Positions 1 through 8,547 of a stretch of 19,002 nt of DNA are shown one piece after another. The notes below the pieces were generated by a model that did not search any database, was not told the DNA's origin, and saw nothing but the letters and a program-made list of their open reading frames with translations. A program made the translations under genes and the position numbers. The stretch is from Carex sylvatica (Eukaryota; Streptophyta; Magnoliopsida; Poales; Cyperaceae): the NCBI GenBank assembly GCA_964058845.1, contig CAXKVR010000720.1, forward strand, positions 1 through 19,002, given 5' to 3'. How positions within the stretch are numbered: the stretch's first letter is position 1; every line of letters starts with the position of its first letter.

Positions 1-203
1 ATCTATTGGCCTTAACATCTGGATTTTATTTGCAATTAACTAAAAGATACTATGGTGAGAAAAATGGCATGTACCTCCAAAGGAACAAATTTTTGCTTGT
101 GGTTTTACAGAAAGAAATAATAAACAAATAAATATAAAATGATATTTGGTAAAGGTGGATATTATGTCCTCTGTTGAATATTTGTTTCTTATTTGGTGTT
201 TAG

Positions 204-1186
204 GATCAATCGGACTGCACAGAAACTGGCTATAGAGCACTGGAAAATGTGCACAAGCAGCTCCTCTTCAAAGATTTGAGGAAAATCTGGGAGAGAACTG
301 GACCGAACCTACCATTTGAGAAGGGAGAATATTCCCCTAGTAATACTCTCCTTATTGATGATTCACCTTACAAAGCACTCTGCAATCCTGTAAGTTTTTT
401 CTTTTGTGGGTCTTTTTCCAGGCTTTTTTCCCTTTATGTTTTTTGTTTTCTGAACTTGATGCTTAAGATCTGAAGCCAAACATCTAGTATTCTTTTGTTT
501 TAGCCTGCCTTAACCTAGAACATACATTAATCAATCCATGTTCAAAATTCAAATCAAATTCTAAATGTGTTGAAATTGTTCTAAACCAACCCAATTAGAC
601 CCAAACAGAAATGAAGACGAAAAAGTTGGGATCTTTGTCTAACCTAGAACTTGCATTAATCATGTTTTTCACTCTATCATTAATTTATTTTTGTTTCCTT
701 CTCATTTTTTCTTCTTTCGAACTTGAACGGTAACAGCCACATACAGCTATTTTCCCTGTGCCTTACAGCTCTGATGATGCACACGATAATTCCTTGGGTA
801 AGTGATTAAGTTGCTTCTATTACCATCTTTATTTATATGGTACAGAGTAGCATTTAGTAGCATCAAAGTATAATGTTTGGTTGATGGTTTGACCTCAAAT
901 CAAATCCCTTTCTTTATTGGTCCAAATGATTCTTTAAGTTGACATTCTTTATGTTTACTTGCATCAGCATGGTTGTATGCTAATTTAACTTAATAATTTA
1001 AATGTGTTTCAAGCAGGTCCAGGTGGTAAACTAAGGTGCTATTTAGAAGCTTTAGTTAAAGCGGATGATGTACAGTGCTATGTCAGAGACAATCCTTTTG
1101 GACAACCAGCAATTTCCAATGGCCATGATTTGTGGGATTTCTACAGTAAAATCCTTGAAAATCTTGACAAAAAGGAAACAAATTAA
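204..1186 (+). CDS. HAD-superfamily FCP1/NIF-like phosphatase, 3' part (last three exons)
   Basis: Three exons join in frame: 204-389 (62 codons, phase 0), 737-797 (61 nt) and 1017-1186, ending in TAA at 1184-1186. Each intron, 390-736 and 798-1016, starts with GT and ends with AG; AG at 202-203 precedes the first visible exon, and the upstream exons lie outside the window. The first exon encodes LLIDDSPYKAL, which matches the late acidic motif (DD) of the HAD fold in FCP1/SCP-like phosphatases, followed by the usual CNP and an aliphatic stretch leading to FPVPY. The last exon has GGKLRCYLEAL and ends DLWDFYSKILENLDKKETN. Members of this family remove phosphate from serine or threonine (classically the RNA polymerase II tail), but many plant paralogues have no known substrate. 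The nucleophile motif DxDxT should be upstream, so activity cannot be judged here. No frameshift is seen. The family call is fairly sure; the substrate is unknown. Confidence 0.8.
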
Positions 1187-2539
1187 GTCCCTTAGATTTG
1201 GAAATTTATGAAGTTTGCTAGTTTGGTCTACAGATGAGATTAGGGACCAACTATCATTTTTTGCTAGTTTGATTTATTAAGGCTCTAAGCTGACCAACAA
1301 AATCCGTAGAAGTGTTAACAAGAAAAGAAAACAAATTTAAGTCTGCTTTTGATTTTTTTCTCAAAATCTATTTTGCTCTGTAGAAAGGGACGACCATGTT
1401 TTTTCTTCATTGTAATTTTGTGCAATGCTTTGGTCTAATACCTCATATATAAGCTGAAATCACAAAGGGTCGGTTTGTTAAACTAAAAATATTCTGAGGT
1501 TTTTAATTGCAATACATTTTCTGTCAACCAAAAATTCTGTGTCGTCTAATTATGTATTTCTTTTTCTGGATGCTTTTGTGCTTATTGTGTTCTTACAATT
1601 TAGTTTCTTTCAGGTGATTATCCACAAAATTTACAAGAGCGCATGCATTGAGATTGCCATCGTCATTTTCAAACTAGAAAATTTAAATAGAGAGACTAAT
1701 TTACAAAATATAATATGTGAAAAAGACAAAAATAGTGTAGTTAGTGAAAATTGAATTCATGATCTTACACATGCTAACTAGACCTCAAATCTATCAATGT
1801 TTATTAGTACATATTTGTTATAACTAGACCTCAAACATTGATAGGTGGATGGTAATTGCATCCAAAAGAGATGAAAGAAGATAACGAGTTTGATTAATGA
1901 AGAAAAAGTTCAAATTTAATTAACAAGTCTAGTAAAATTCTCCGACATTTAATGTCATAACAAAGAGTAAATAATTCAAAACGATGTGCTTGTATTGTAT
2001 TAATTAAATGATATACTAATGATAAAAAAGTTTGGTTCCTCTTTCTCCATTCACGCTAATGAATAAAATTTCATCAAGATTCGTGCTGAGTTAACTCCAT
2101 GTTATCAATAATTGATGATGTAAATGAACGTTATATAATTATATTAGAGTGAATGAATGTGAATCATTAGCAATTAATAGAACGAGAAAAATGCATGAAT
2201 ATTGAATAAAAAGAAAAGCAAGCGAATTTCACAAAGAGCATTACTCGTTTAAATTATTCATTTTCAAGTGCAGGACCAAATCAGCTCATGTGCCTAAAAA
2301 AGATTTAAAATTAACATCTCAATATTTTATATATATAATTTGACAGTACCAGTGACAAACTTATAATAAGCAAATCTCACCAAGAAATCATCAGATGACA
2401 TGAGATGATTAGAATGGATATAGAATTGAATTTTACTGATCGGCAGGATTAAATTGCACGACAGAATTCATTACATAGTAGTAAAAGAAAACTCCAAAAG
2501 TTCTCTTTATTTACAAAACAATGCCATAATTAAAAGGTT
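1187..2539. other. AT-rich intergenic DNA, including 3' UTR of the phosphatase gene
   Basis: The first few hundred bases after the TAA should be the 3' UTR; no canonical AATAAA clearly marks its end. An open frame at 1539-1754 is AT-rich with no recognisable motif and is probably chance. A 15-bp direct repeat (taactagacctcaaa at 1775-1789 and 1821-1835) overlaps a 12-bp inverted repeat (1791-1802 and 1833-1844). A short AT dinucleotide run lies near 2328-2338. No gene was recognised. Confidence 0.6.
1775..1844. repeat. Short direct repeat overlapping a 12-bp inverted repeat
   Basis: taactagacctcaaa occurs at 1775-1789 and 1821-1835. The arms ctatcaatgttt (1791-1802) and aaacattgatag (1833-1844) are perfect reverse complements with a 30-bp spacer. 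It may be a small foldback left by a transposon or replication slippage. No terminal motif of a known family is evident. Confidence 0.6.
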
Positions 2540-2770
2540 TTTTTCAAAAGCTGCCATGGGAGAGAGAGAAATGGAGAAAGGAGGAAAGACCCTTCCTTGG
2601 CTGTGAAATTCACAGCGGCGAAGAGAAGAGAAGGCAAAGCAAAAATAAAAGCGTCTCTGAAACTCACAGCAACTCGGCGACTCAGCTCACACTTCAAGTA
2701 TCCCTCCATCTCTTCTTCTTCTTCAGCCGCGACATATCCTTCAGCGATGAGGGCAACGATGTAACTTTAG
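2540..2770 (+). promoter_or_regulatory. 5'-UTR-like, purine- then CT-rich island
   Basis: This segment is visibly richer in G and C than its surroundings. It starts with a GA-rich run (gggagagagagaaatggag), then a mixed stretch, then a TTC microsatellite (tcttcttcttcttcagcc, near 2711-2728). That order resembles the leader of a plant housekeeping gene. The first ATG after it (about 2747) opens only a five-codon frame (MRATM) before TAA, although a GT within gatgtaact could act as a splice donor. No downstream exon was recognised on the + strand. It may be a promoter and leader remnant separated from its gene. Confidence 0.25.
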
Positions 2771-3030
2771 TTTGTCGAAATCATTTCTTGTCAAATACCT
2801 CCATTTTTTCAGTGATTTCGTTAGAGAAAATATCTCCTCTTAAATCCTGTTAAATGAAATCATCTCTCTTCTAAGCTTTCGTTCCGATCAACCAACAAGC
2901 TAGAATTCCGATTCCATTTCTAGTTTGAGCAAGAAACATCTCATTCCGATCAGAGGGGATCTTTACACATTTAAACATCCTCTCAACATACTATTATTAC
3001 ATTATGAGAAGTAATTCCTAACGGTCAACA
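2771..3030. other. Intergenic, nothing recognised
   Basis: AT-rich sequence between the leader-like island and the 3' end of the NF-YC-like relic. No open frame, RNA gene or repeat stood out on either strand. Confidence 0.5.
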
Positions 3031-3444
3031 TTATTTCATATACACCAGACTCGGTTTGTATTTCACAAAACCGGTACCACCCATATTAATCCTGAAATTT
3101 CCTATACCAATATCAGTACCAGCACCAATAATATAACTGTTGTTATCAGTAGTGAGACCGGAACCATCGAGGGGTATCTTTAGCTCAAGGTCACGATCCC
3201 AAGAAATCGTAAGTATTGGTAAAATAGGTAGCTTCAGTTATATCAGGACTCAAGGTGCGGCAATGGTGATTCTCTATATTAAACCATCCATGCAGAGTGA
3301 GCTCAGAGATGAACATTTCACATGCTTTGCTTAAAAGTGTTGGGACATCTCCGGAAATCTTGGTGAGAGGATCATCACACTTCATCATCCTTTTGACACG
3401 AGAAAGGGGCAATTCATAGCAATTGATAGTTTATCATTCGCCAT
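3031..3444 (-). pseudogene. NF-YC-like histone-fold transcription factor gene, frameshifted
   Basis: The frame 3412 down to 3191 encodes LPLSRVKRMMKCDD, then KISGDVP, KACEMFISELTLHGW, RTL and YDFL. These follow, in order, the histone-fold core of NF-YC (CBF-C/HAP5), the subunit that pairs with NF-YB and then NF-YA to bind CCAAT boxes in the nucleus. The frame meets TGA (3193-3191) just after YDFLGS. Skipping one base near 3196 continues as RDLELKIPLDGSG, where NF-YC proteins usually have PRDE, and runs to TAA at 3033-3031. At the 5' end an ATG at 3444-3442 (MANDKLSIAMN) is one base out of frame with the fold, and the fold's own frame has TAA at 3433-3431. The region between RTL and YDFL is about one residue shorter than usual. 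Two frame breaks suggest a pseudogene; a divergent intact gene with sequence errors is the alternative. Plant NF-YC genes are often intronless, as here. Confidence 0.7.
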
Positions 3445-3469
3445 GAATTGCCTCTGTCTCGAGTCAGAA
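3391..3469. repeat. Inverted repeat duplicating the start of the NF-YC fold
   Basis: Arms 3391-3417 and 3443-3469 are reverse complements over about 27 bp with four mismatches and a loop of about 25 bases. Read outward, each arm encodes the same peptide: ELPLSRVK on the minus strand from 3415, and ELPLSRVR on the + strand from 3445. The + strand copy reaches TAA within about 15 codons. A foldback duplication during damage repair or replication switching would explain it. Confidence 0.7.
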
Positions 3470-4873
3470 GTGGCCCTTCGCATGTGTAAGCCAACTCTGG
3501 ACTAACTCCTTATTGAGATTGATCTCCAGCATCATTAACTGCATAGACATATATAGTTCTAATAAAATTGTACAAATTATAAACTAAAAGTTATATTCTA
3601 AACTATGTGATAGGAAACTTTTTCTAGGTACCAAGGTTCTTTATGATATGTAATTAACCCAGCCGCAAATGTTCTTTGCGATACGTAATTGATACGCATT
3701 GTAAGGTAACAAAAGTGTTCTATTTCACCTTTAAATATTCTTTTAAGAAATTCTAAATCATCACAGAGCCAAAGAAAATAAGTTTTTTTTGTAAATCTTA
3801 CTATTTTAAATTTCTAAACAAATTAGTTATTCATTTAGTTCAGTCCACTGATGTGACTATTGTAAGTACTCATTTCGGTATAGAAACTTACCTTATGATG
3901 TTTATAGTTCTAATCATTGATTGATTTCAGCCCTTTTTTTAGTTTCGCACATTTATAGTTTTTGGTTTTTCTTTTTGATTGACATGTTAATTTTAAATCA
4001 TTAAGGATCTATACAAGTATGTAAAAAGAAATGTGAGATTATATATTGAAGTTAAGTATGCATGTCTTTATATTGCCATTAAGGAAATTATTTAACGGAA
4101 CACCACAAGCTATATTAACAATACTATATATTGATTTTGAATTACCTCATATCATTAATAAATTTGATAAAATCTCAACCAAAACCACGACCAGCATAAT
4201 GCTTGGTGCATCGCACTTTTCATAATTTTCTATAGTGGAAGGGGGAAACTGTAATCTGTAATTTTTTATACATACTGTTCCGAGTTGAATTGAAAGCCAT
4301 GTCCCATTTCATAATTTGGTCAACAATCTATCATTATTTAGCAAAGCACAACTCTTATTTTGTCCAAAGTCTTAGATCTGGAACTCAATTTATCACCTGA
4401 ATTTCCATTTTGTATTAATTTTGGGATAGGAGATTTAGGGGATTGGTGTGACGATTGAAGTTTGTTCCAACTTCGAACAAATTAGAGTTTATGAAAATAA
4501 TATATGACTACAAAACAATACAAGGAAATGCCATAATAAAATACATGCACACAAATTGACAAACAAATTATTATATTACTGCAAAAAGTACATTAATCAC
4601 TTACAATTTTAAACACGAATTGTACTCGTAAGGATGAAATATATATGGATACAGGTGATGTTTTTCTCTCATGTTATTGCTTGAATGAATAATATATATA
4701 TAGTTGGAAGCAGAAGCTATCTTGGTTTTGTTTATGTAATGCTAAGGAAATAGTATGGCCTTCTCCTTGAAATAGAGGGCCTATTTAAAGAACAAATTGG
4801 TAATTTTACATTTGAAGTCCTTAAAAAATAAAAATTAGTGGCCCCAAATATTATTTTTGTTATTGTTTATAAC
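3470..4873. other. AT-rich intergenic DNA, nothing recognised
   Basis: No substantial open frame, tRNA or coding motif was seen on either strand. A degenerate local repeat (gttctttatgatatgtaatt near 3637 and gttctttgcgatacgtaatt near 3670) is present, as are short AT runs near 4690. Minus-strand sequence just past the NF-YC hairpin has a short frame (MMLEINLNKELVQSWL) that could be a worn N-terminal piece of that gene, but the match is too weak to call. Confidence 0.5.
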
Positions 4874-5214
4874 TATACAAAAAAGTAATTCAAATTTGTA
4901 GGTGCATTATGTAAAATTGCATCATTTATTGTCATAATTAGAATATCTAATTCAAATTTATGTGCATGAACAAATTGAATGAATTAGGGCTGACGACATG
5001 ATAAATTTAATAATTAGTAGTTGCAGTAATTAAACGACAACATTGAGCATCATTTCCATTCAAATTTAAGAGAATATTAAGAATCTATTATTTATTTAAT
5101 GTGCAACAAGATAAAGAGAAAGAGAGGTGGAAACAAGATAAATAGATGGTTTGGAAGGAAAAGGAGGGCCCTAATGAGCAAGCAGGGAAATCAAGTAGGC
5201 AGCTTTTAGCTACC
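4874..5214 (+). repeat. 341-bp direct repeat, copy 1
   Basis: This segment aligns along its whole length to 5463-5804 with scattered substitutions and a few one-base gaps. Shared landmarks include gtaattcaaatttgtaggtg near the start, gagaatattaagaatctatt in the middle and cagcttttagct at the end. It holds the same TATTTAA-type motif (5093-5100, TATTTAAT) and GA-rich stretch as copy 2. No coding frame follows it, so copy 2 is the one attached to the zinc-knuckle frame. It has no TG...CA ends and no primer site nearby, so it does not look like an LTR. Confidence 0.85.
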
Positions 5215-5462
5215 AATTAAATAACGAAACAAATATGACCAAATTATCAATTAAAATACACTATGGAAAAATTACTATTGTATTTGATCGAACAAATTAT
5301 TCCAGTAAATTTGTAAATTGAATGTCAATTTGCTGAATTAAAACAACTAATGAATACAATTTTAATTTTGGGACAATGAATGCAAATCTTGCGCATTAAA
5401 TTAGTGTATCAATTCATATTTAAAAAAAATGTAGGTATCAATAATTCAAATGAATGCACATG
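5215..5462. other. AT-rich spacer between the two direct repeats
   Basis: About 250 bp of AT-rich sequence rich in aatt words. No gene or structured element was recognised. Confidence 0.5.
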
Positions 5463-5804
5463 TATACAAAAAGTAATTCAAATTTGTAGGTGCATTATGT
5501 AAAATTGCGTTATTTATTGTCATAATTAAAATATCTAATTCAAATTTTATGTGCATGAACAAATTGAATAAATTAGGATCGGTGACATGATAAATTCAAT
5601 AATTAATGGTTCCAATAATTAAACAACAACATTGAACATCATTTTCATTCAATTTTAAGAGAATATTAAGAATCTATTGTTTATTTAAAGTGCAACAGGA
5701 AAAAGAGAGAGAGACGTGCAAACAAGAGAAATATAAGGTTTGGGAGGGAAGGGAAAGCCCAAATGAGCAAGCAAGAAAATCAAGTAGACAGCTTTTAGCT
5801 GCCT
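5463..5804 (+). repeat. 341-bp direct repeat, copy 2 (leader of the zinc-knuckle frame)
   Basis: This is the second copy of 4874-5214, offset by 589-590 bp. It ends about 65 bp before the ATG at 5869, so it probably contains the promoter and leader of that frame. TATTTAAA at 5682-5689 is a plausible TATA box and a GA-rich stretch follows. Divergence between the copies suggests an old duplication. Confidence 0.85.
5682..5689 (+). promoter_or_regulatory. Candidate TATA box (TATTTAAA)
   Basis: TATTTAAA lies about 180 bp upstream of the ATG at 5869 and is followed by a GA-rich leader-like stretch. The matching site in the upstream repeat copy reads TATTTAAT. The assignment rests on motif and position only. 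Confidence 0.3.
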
Positions 5805-5868
5805 ACTTGATCGCCAAACCTACCTCAAAACCTATCCAAAACCCCTTCAACCATCAAGCCAGGCATCC

Positions 5869-7569
5869 ATGAGTAACCATTCCTCTCCTCCACTCTCGCC
5901 TCCACCTCAGACCCAAACTTCTTACTATTTTTCGCCGCATAGCCCTACTAAGCTGCGATTCCCTCTATCAGCACAGTTTGAAGAATGGAGAGGTCGGTGC
6001 TTTAGGTGCTGCCAAATCGGCCACACCATCGGCAAATGTCGCAACGCCATGAAATGCGGTAAATGTTGGGAAGAAGGACATATCGGTAACCACTGTAAGA
6101 GTAAGGCCTTAAATCTGACGGCCTTGCCTTATTGGAAAGATGGTGCAAGGTAGCAACCTCCGAAGCAACCTACCTCCATAGCCTTTGAAGAGCTACTCAA
6201 GAAACCACCACCTCTACTGGCTTCCACCCTCCCAGCAAATTGGCCCAAGTGGTTATATTTCTTCCCTGAGCAAGACGATGCCATGACGGAGAAGCTGACC
6301 AGACTTGACAGAGGGGTGGTATTTGACACCCATGGTAAGGAACTGGGTTTCTCCTTGAAGAATGTAGCTTCGTTTGCCACAAGAACCGGTATAGTCAGCA
6401 TGGATGAAATTTTCATTGGTATTCTTGCAAGAGGCCACTTTCTGATCATCCTACCAGAAGGTATGGCTCAAGAGACCTTCATCAGGGCTACAGGTGCTTC
6501 CTTGAGGGATGCTGGATTCACTTTTCAGCCATGGTCGGTCATAGATGAGGGATCTCTCTCTCTTCCAGAGTTCAAAGTGCTCCTTGACCTAACTGGGTTA
6601 CCACCTCACTTGCACAATGAAGAGAAGGTCATCAGAGTAATGGACCGCATTGGAACATTACTAGGGTCTATTCTATCCAAGGAAATGGCAGATACCTCCA
6701 CCATGACAGTGGTGCTGACGATAGAGAAGCTAGAGAGCATTTCGGAGGAGGTAGCAATTCATGTAAGGGATATTCAGCACGTAGTATCCATAACTACATG
6801 GCTGAGGTCTCCTCTCTACTCTGCGGCAAACCTACCAAAATCAAAGAAAAAGTTCTCCAAACCTTCCCTAGAGGACATAAGGCTCCATGACATTGGCCCT
6901 GAGCCGTTTACAATCTCCAAATCTGTGCTCCTTCAAATCTACAAGGGGAAAGACATGTCTTCTCTACCATCTGAGGTGCAGCAAATATTGGCCTTGATTC
7001 CGGGCGTGCAAAACTTGCTCAAAGAGAACACAACAATGGCGATTGTGGGACCAAAATCAATGGTGAAAAACCATGCAAACGATGACATGCTTACACAAAC
7101 TCCACAGGAAGCAGTACCACAGGGAATCAACATGCAGGCACGACAAAGGTTCACAGGGGATCCGAAGCCTAGGGAAAAAACAGGTGCGGCTAAGGAAAAA
7201 TTAAAGGACTCTTCACAGTCAATCCCCACCATCCTACAACGTTCACCTGTCTTGGCTCCAATCTCGAGAAAGAATAGACTGATAGAGGAAGGTTCGTAGC
7301 ATCAACATGGGGAGTCGCCCACTAGCAGACAAGCACAGTCTGGGAGGGACACGCGATAGTCAGGACTGGCACAGACTGGTCTAAGCAGGAAACATGTTGC
7401 TAGTATGAATAGCGACAGCAGGGGTTCAGGAGGCCCATCAACAATGACTCCAGGAGCAAGCCCAAGCAACAATAAGCCCAAAGCCAAAGACAATACTCCA
7501 ATTTATGGTATTTGGAGCACTCTAGTAGTATCTCCATATGCCAAGATAATAGGGCATTTGCATCACTAA
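5869..7569 (+). pseudogene. CCHC zinc-knuckle / DUF4283-like protein frame with three in-frame TAG stops
   Basis: One reading frame runs from ATG 5869 to TAA 7567-7569 (566 codons), broken only by TAG at 6151, 7297 and 7357. Codons 44-57 and 63-76 are two CX2CX4HX4C zinc knuckles (C44, C47, H52, C57; C63, C66, H71, C76), the single-strand nucleic-acid-binding fingers of gag-like proteins. After a proline-rich linker, about codons 189-265 (GHFLIILPEG, FQPWS, LTGLPPHLHNE) resemble DUF4283, a domain of plant retroelement-derived and LINE ORF1-like proteins. There the finger normally follows DUF4283; here it precedes it. The tail is charged and low in complexity. No endonuclease or reverse transcriptase follows, because the satellite begins at about codon 541. 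Coding sense persists on both sides of every stop, so this is a lightly decayed gene, or less likely one read through TAG. The longest uninterrupted piece is 6283-7299. Function is unknown. Confidence 0.65.
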
Positions 7570-7818
7570 TACAATATTCCGATTGAAAGTGTTTGGAGCA
7601 CTCTAGTAGTGTCTCCAGAGGGTAATATAATAGGGCATTTCGAATCCTAATACAACACTCCAATTGATAGTGTTTAGAGCACCCTAGTAGCGTCTCTATA
7701 TGGCAAGATAATAGTGCATTTACAACCCTAATACAACATTACCGTTGAAGATTTTTGGTGCACTTTCTCTATGTGGCAAGATAATAGGGCAGTTACAACC
7801 CTAATACCTACAATTGAA

Positions 7819-8547
7819 GGTATTTTGAGCACTCTACTAGTGTCTCTATATGGCAAGATAATATGGCATTTACAACCCTAATACGACACTCCAATTGAAT
7901 GTGTTAGAAGCACTCTAGTAGTGTCCCTATAATGCAAGAAAATAGGGCATTTACAACCCTAACACAACACTCCAATTGAATGTGTTTGGAGCACTCTAGT
8001 AGTATCTACATATGGCACGATAATAGGGCATTTACAAGCCTAATACAATACTACAATTGAAGGTGTTTTGAGCACTCTACTAGTGTCTCCATATGGCAAG
8101 ATAATAGTGCATTTACAACCCTAATACGACACTCCAATTGAAGGTGTTTGAAGCACTCTAGTGGTGTCCCTATAATGCAAGAAAATAGGGCATTTACAAC
8201 CCTAACACAACACTCCAATTGAATGTGTTTGGAGCACTCTAGTAGTATCTACATATGGCAAGATAATAGGGCATTTACAAGCCTAATACAATACTACAAT
8301 TGATGGTGTTTTGAGCACTCTACTAGTGTCTCCATATGGCAAGATAATAGTGCATTTACAACCCTAATACGACACTCCAATTGAAGGTGTTTGAAGCACT
8401 CTAGTGGTGTCCCTATAATGCAAGAAAATAGGGCATTTACAACCCTAACACAACACTCCAATTGAATGTGTTTGAAGCACTCTAGTAGTATCAACAGATG
8501 GCAAGATAATTGGGCATTTACAACATGAATACAATATTCCAATTGAA
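7819..8547. repeat. Higher-order repeat: three copies of a 243-bp trimer
   Basis: A block of three distinguishable units repeats with a 243-bp (3 x 81) step. The marker agtatct begins at 8001 and 8244, and its variant agtatcaaca at 8487. Each period holds, in the same order, a unit with actctactagtgtctc, one with tccctataatgcaagaaaat and one with agtatctaca or its variant. Copies two and three are nearly identical and the first is more diverged. This indicates recent unequal exchange or block amplification at the left end of the array. Borders are approximate. Confidence 0.8.

Noticed and set aside
40..240. Minus-strand frame at the left edge
   Set aside because: It covers the intron and exon start of the phosphatase gene in antisense and has no recognisable features.
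1539..1754. A 71-residue + strand frame after the phosphatase gene
   Set aside because: AT-rich, non-ATG start, no motif; hydrophobic and lysine/asparagine-rich as expected of chance frames in such DNA.
4874..5804. The 341-bp pair as LTRs of an element
   Set aside because: There are no TG...CA ends, no primer binding site after copy 1 and no retroelement coding between the copies; the coding frame lies outside the pair.
5690..5872. Short + strand open frame overlapping the ATG at 5869
   Set aside because: It starts at a non-ATG codon, lies in the duplicated leader, has low-complexity charged sequence and is not kept open in the other copy.
6129..6449. Minus-strand open frames across the zinc-knuckle region (also 6939-7232)
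   Set aside because: They are antisense to a frame with recognisable domains and have no motifs of their own.
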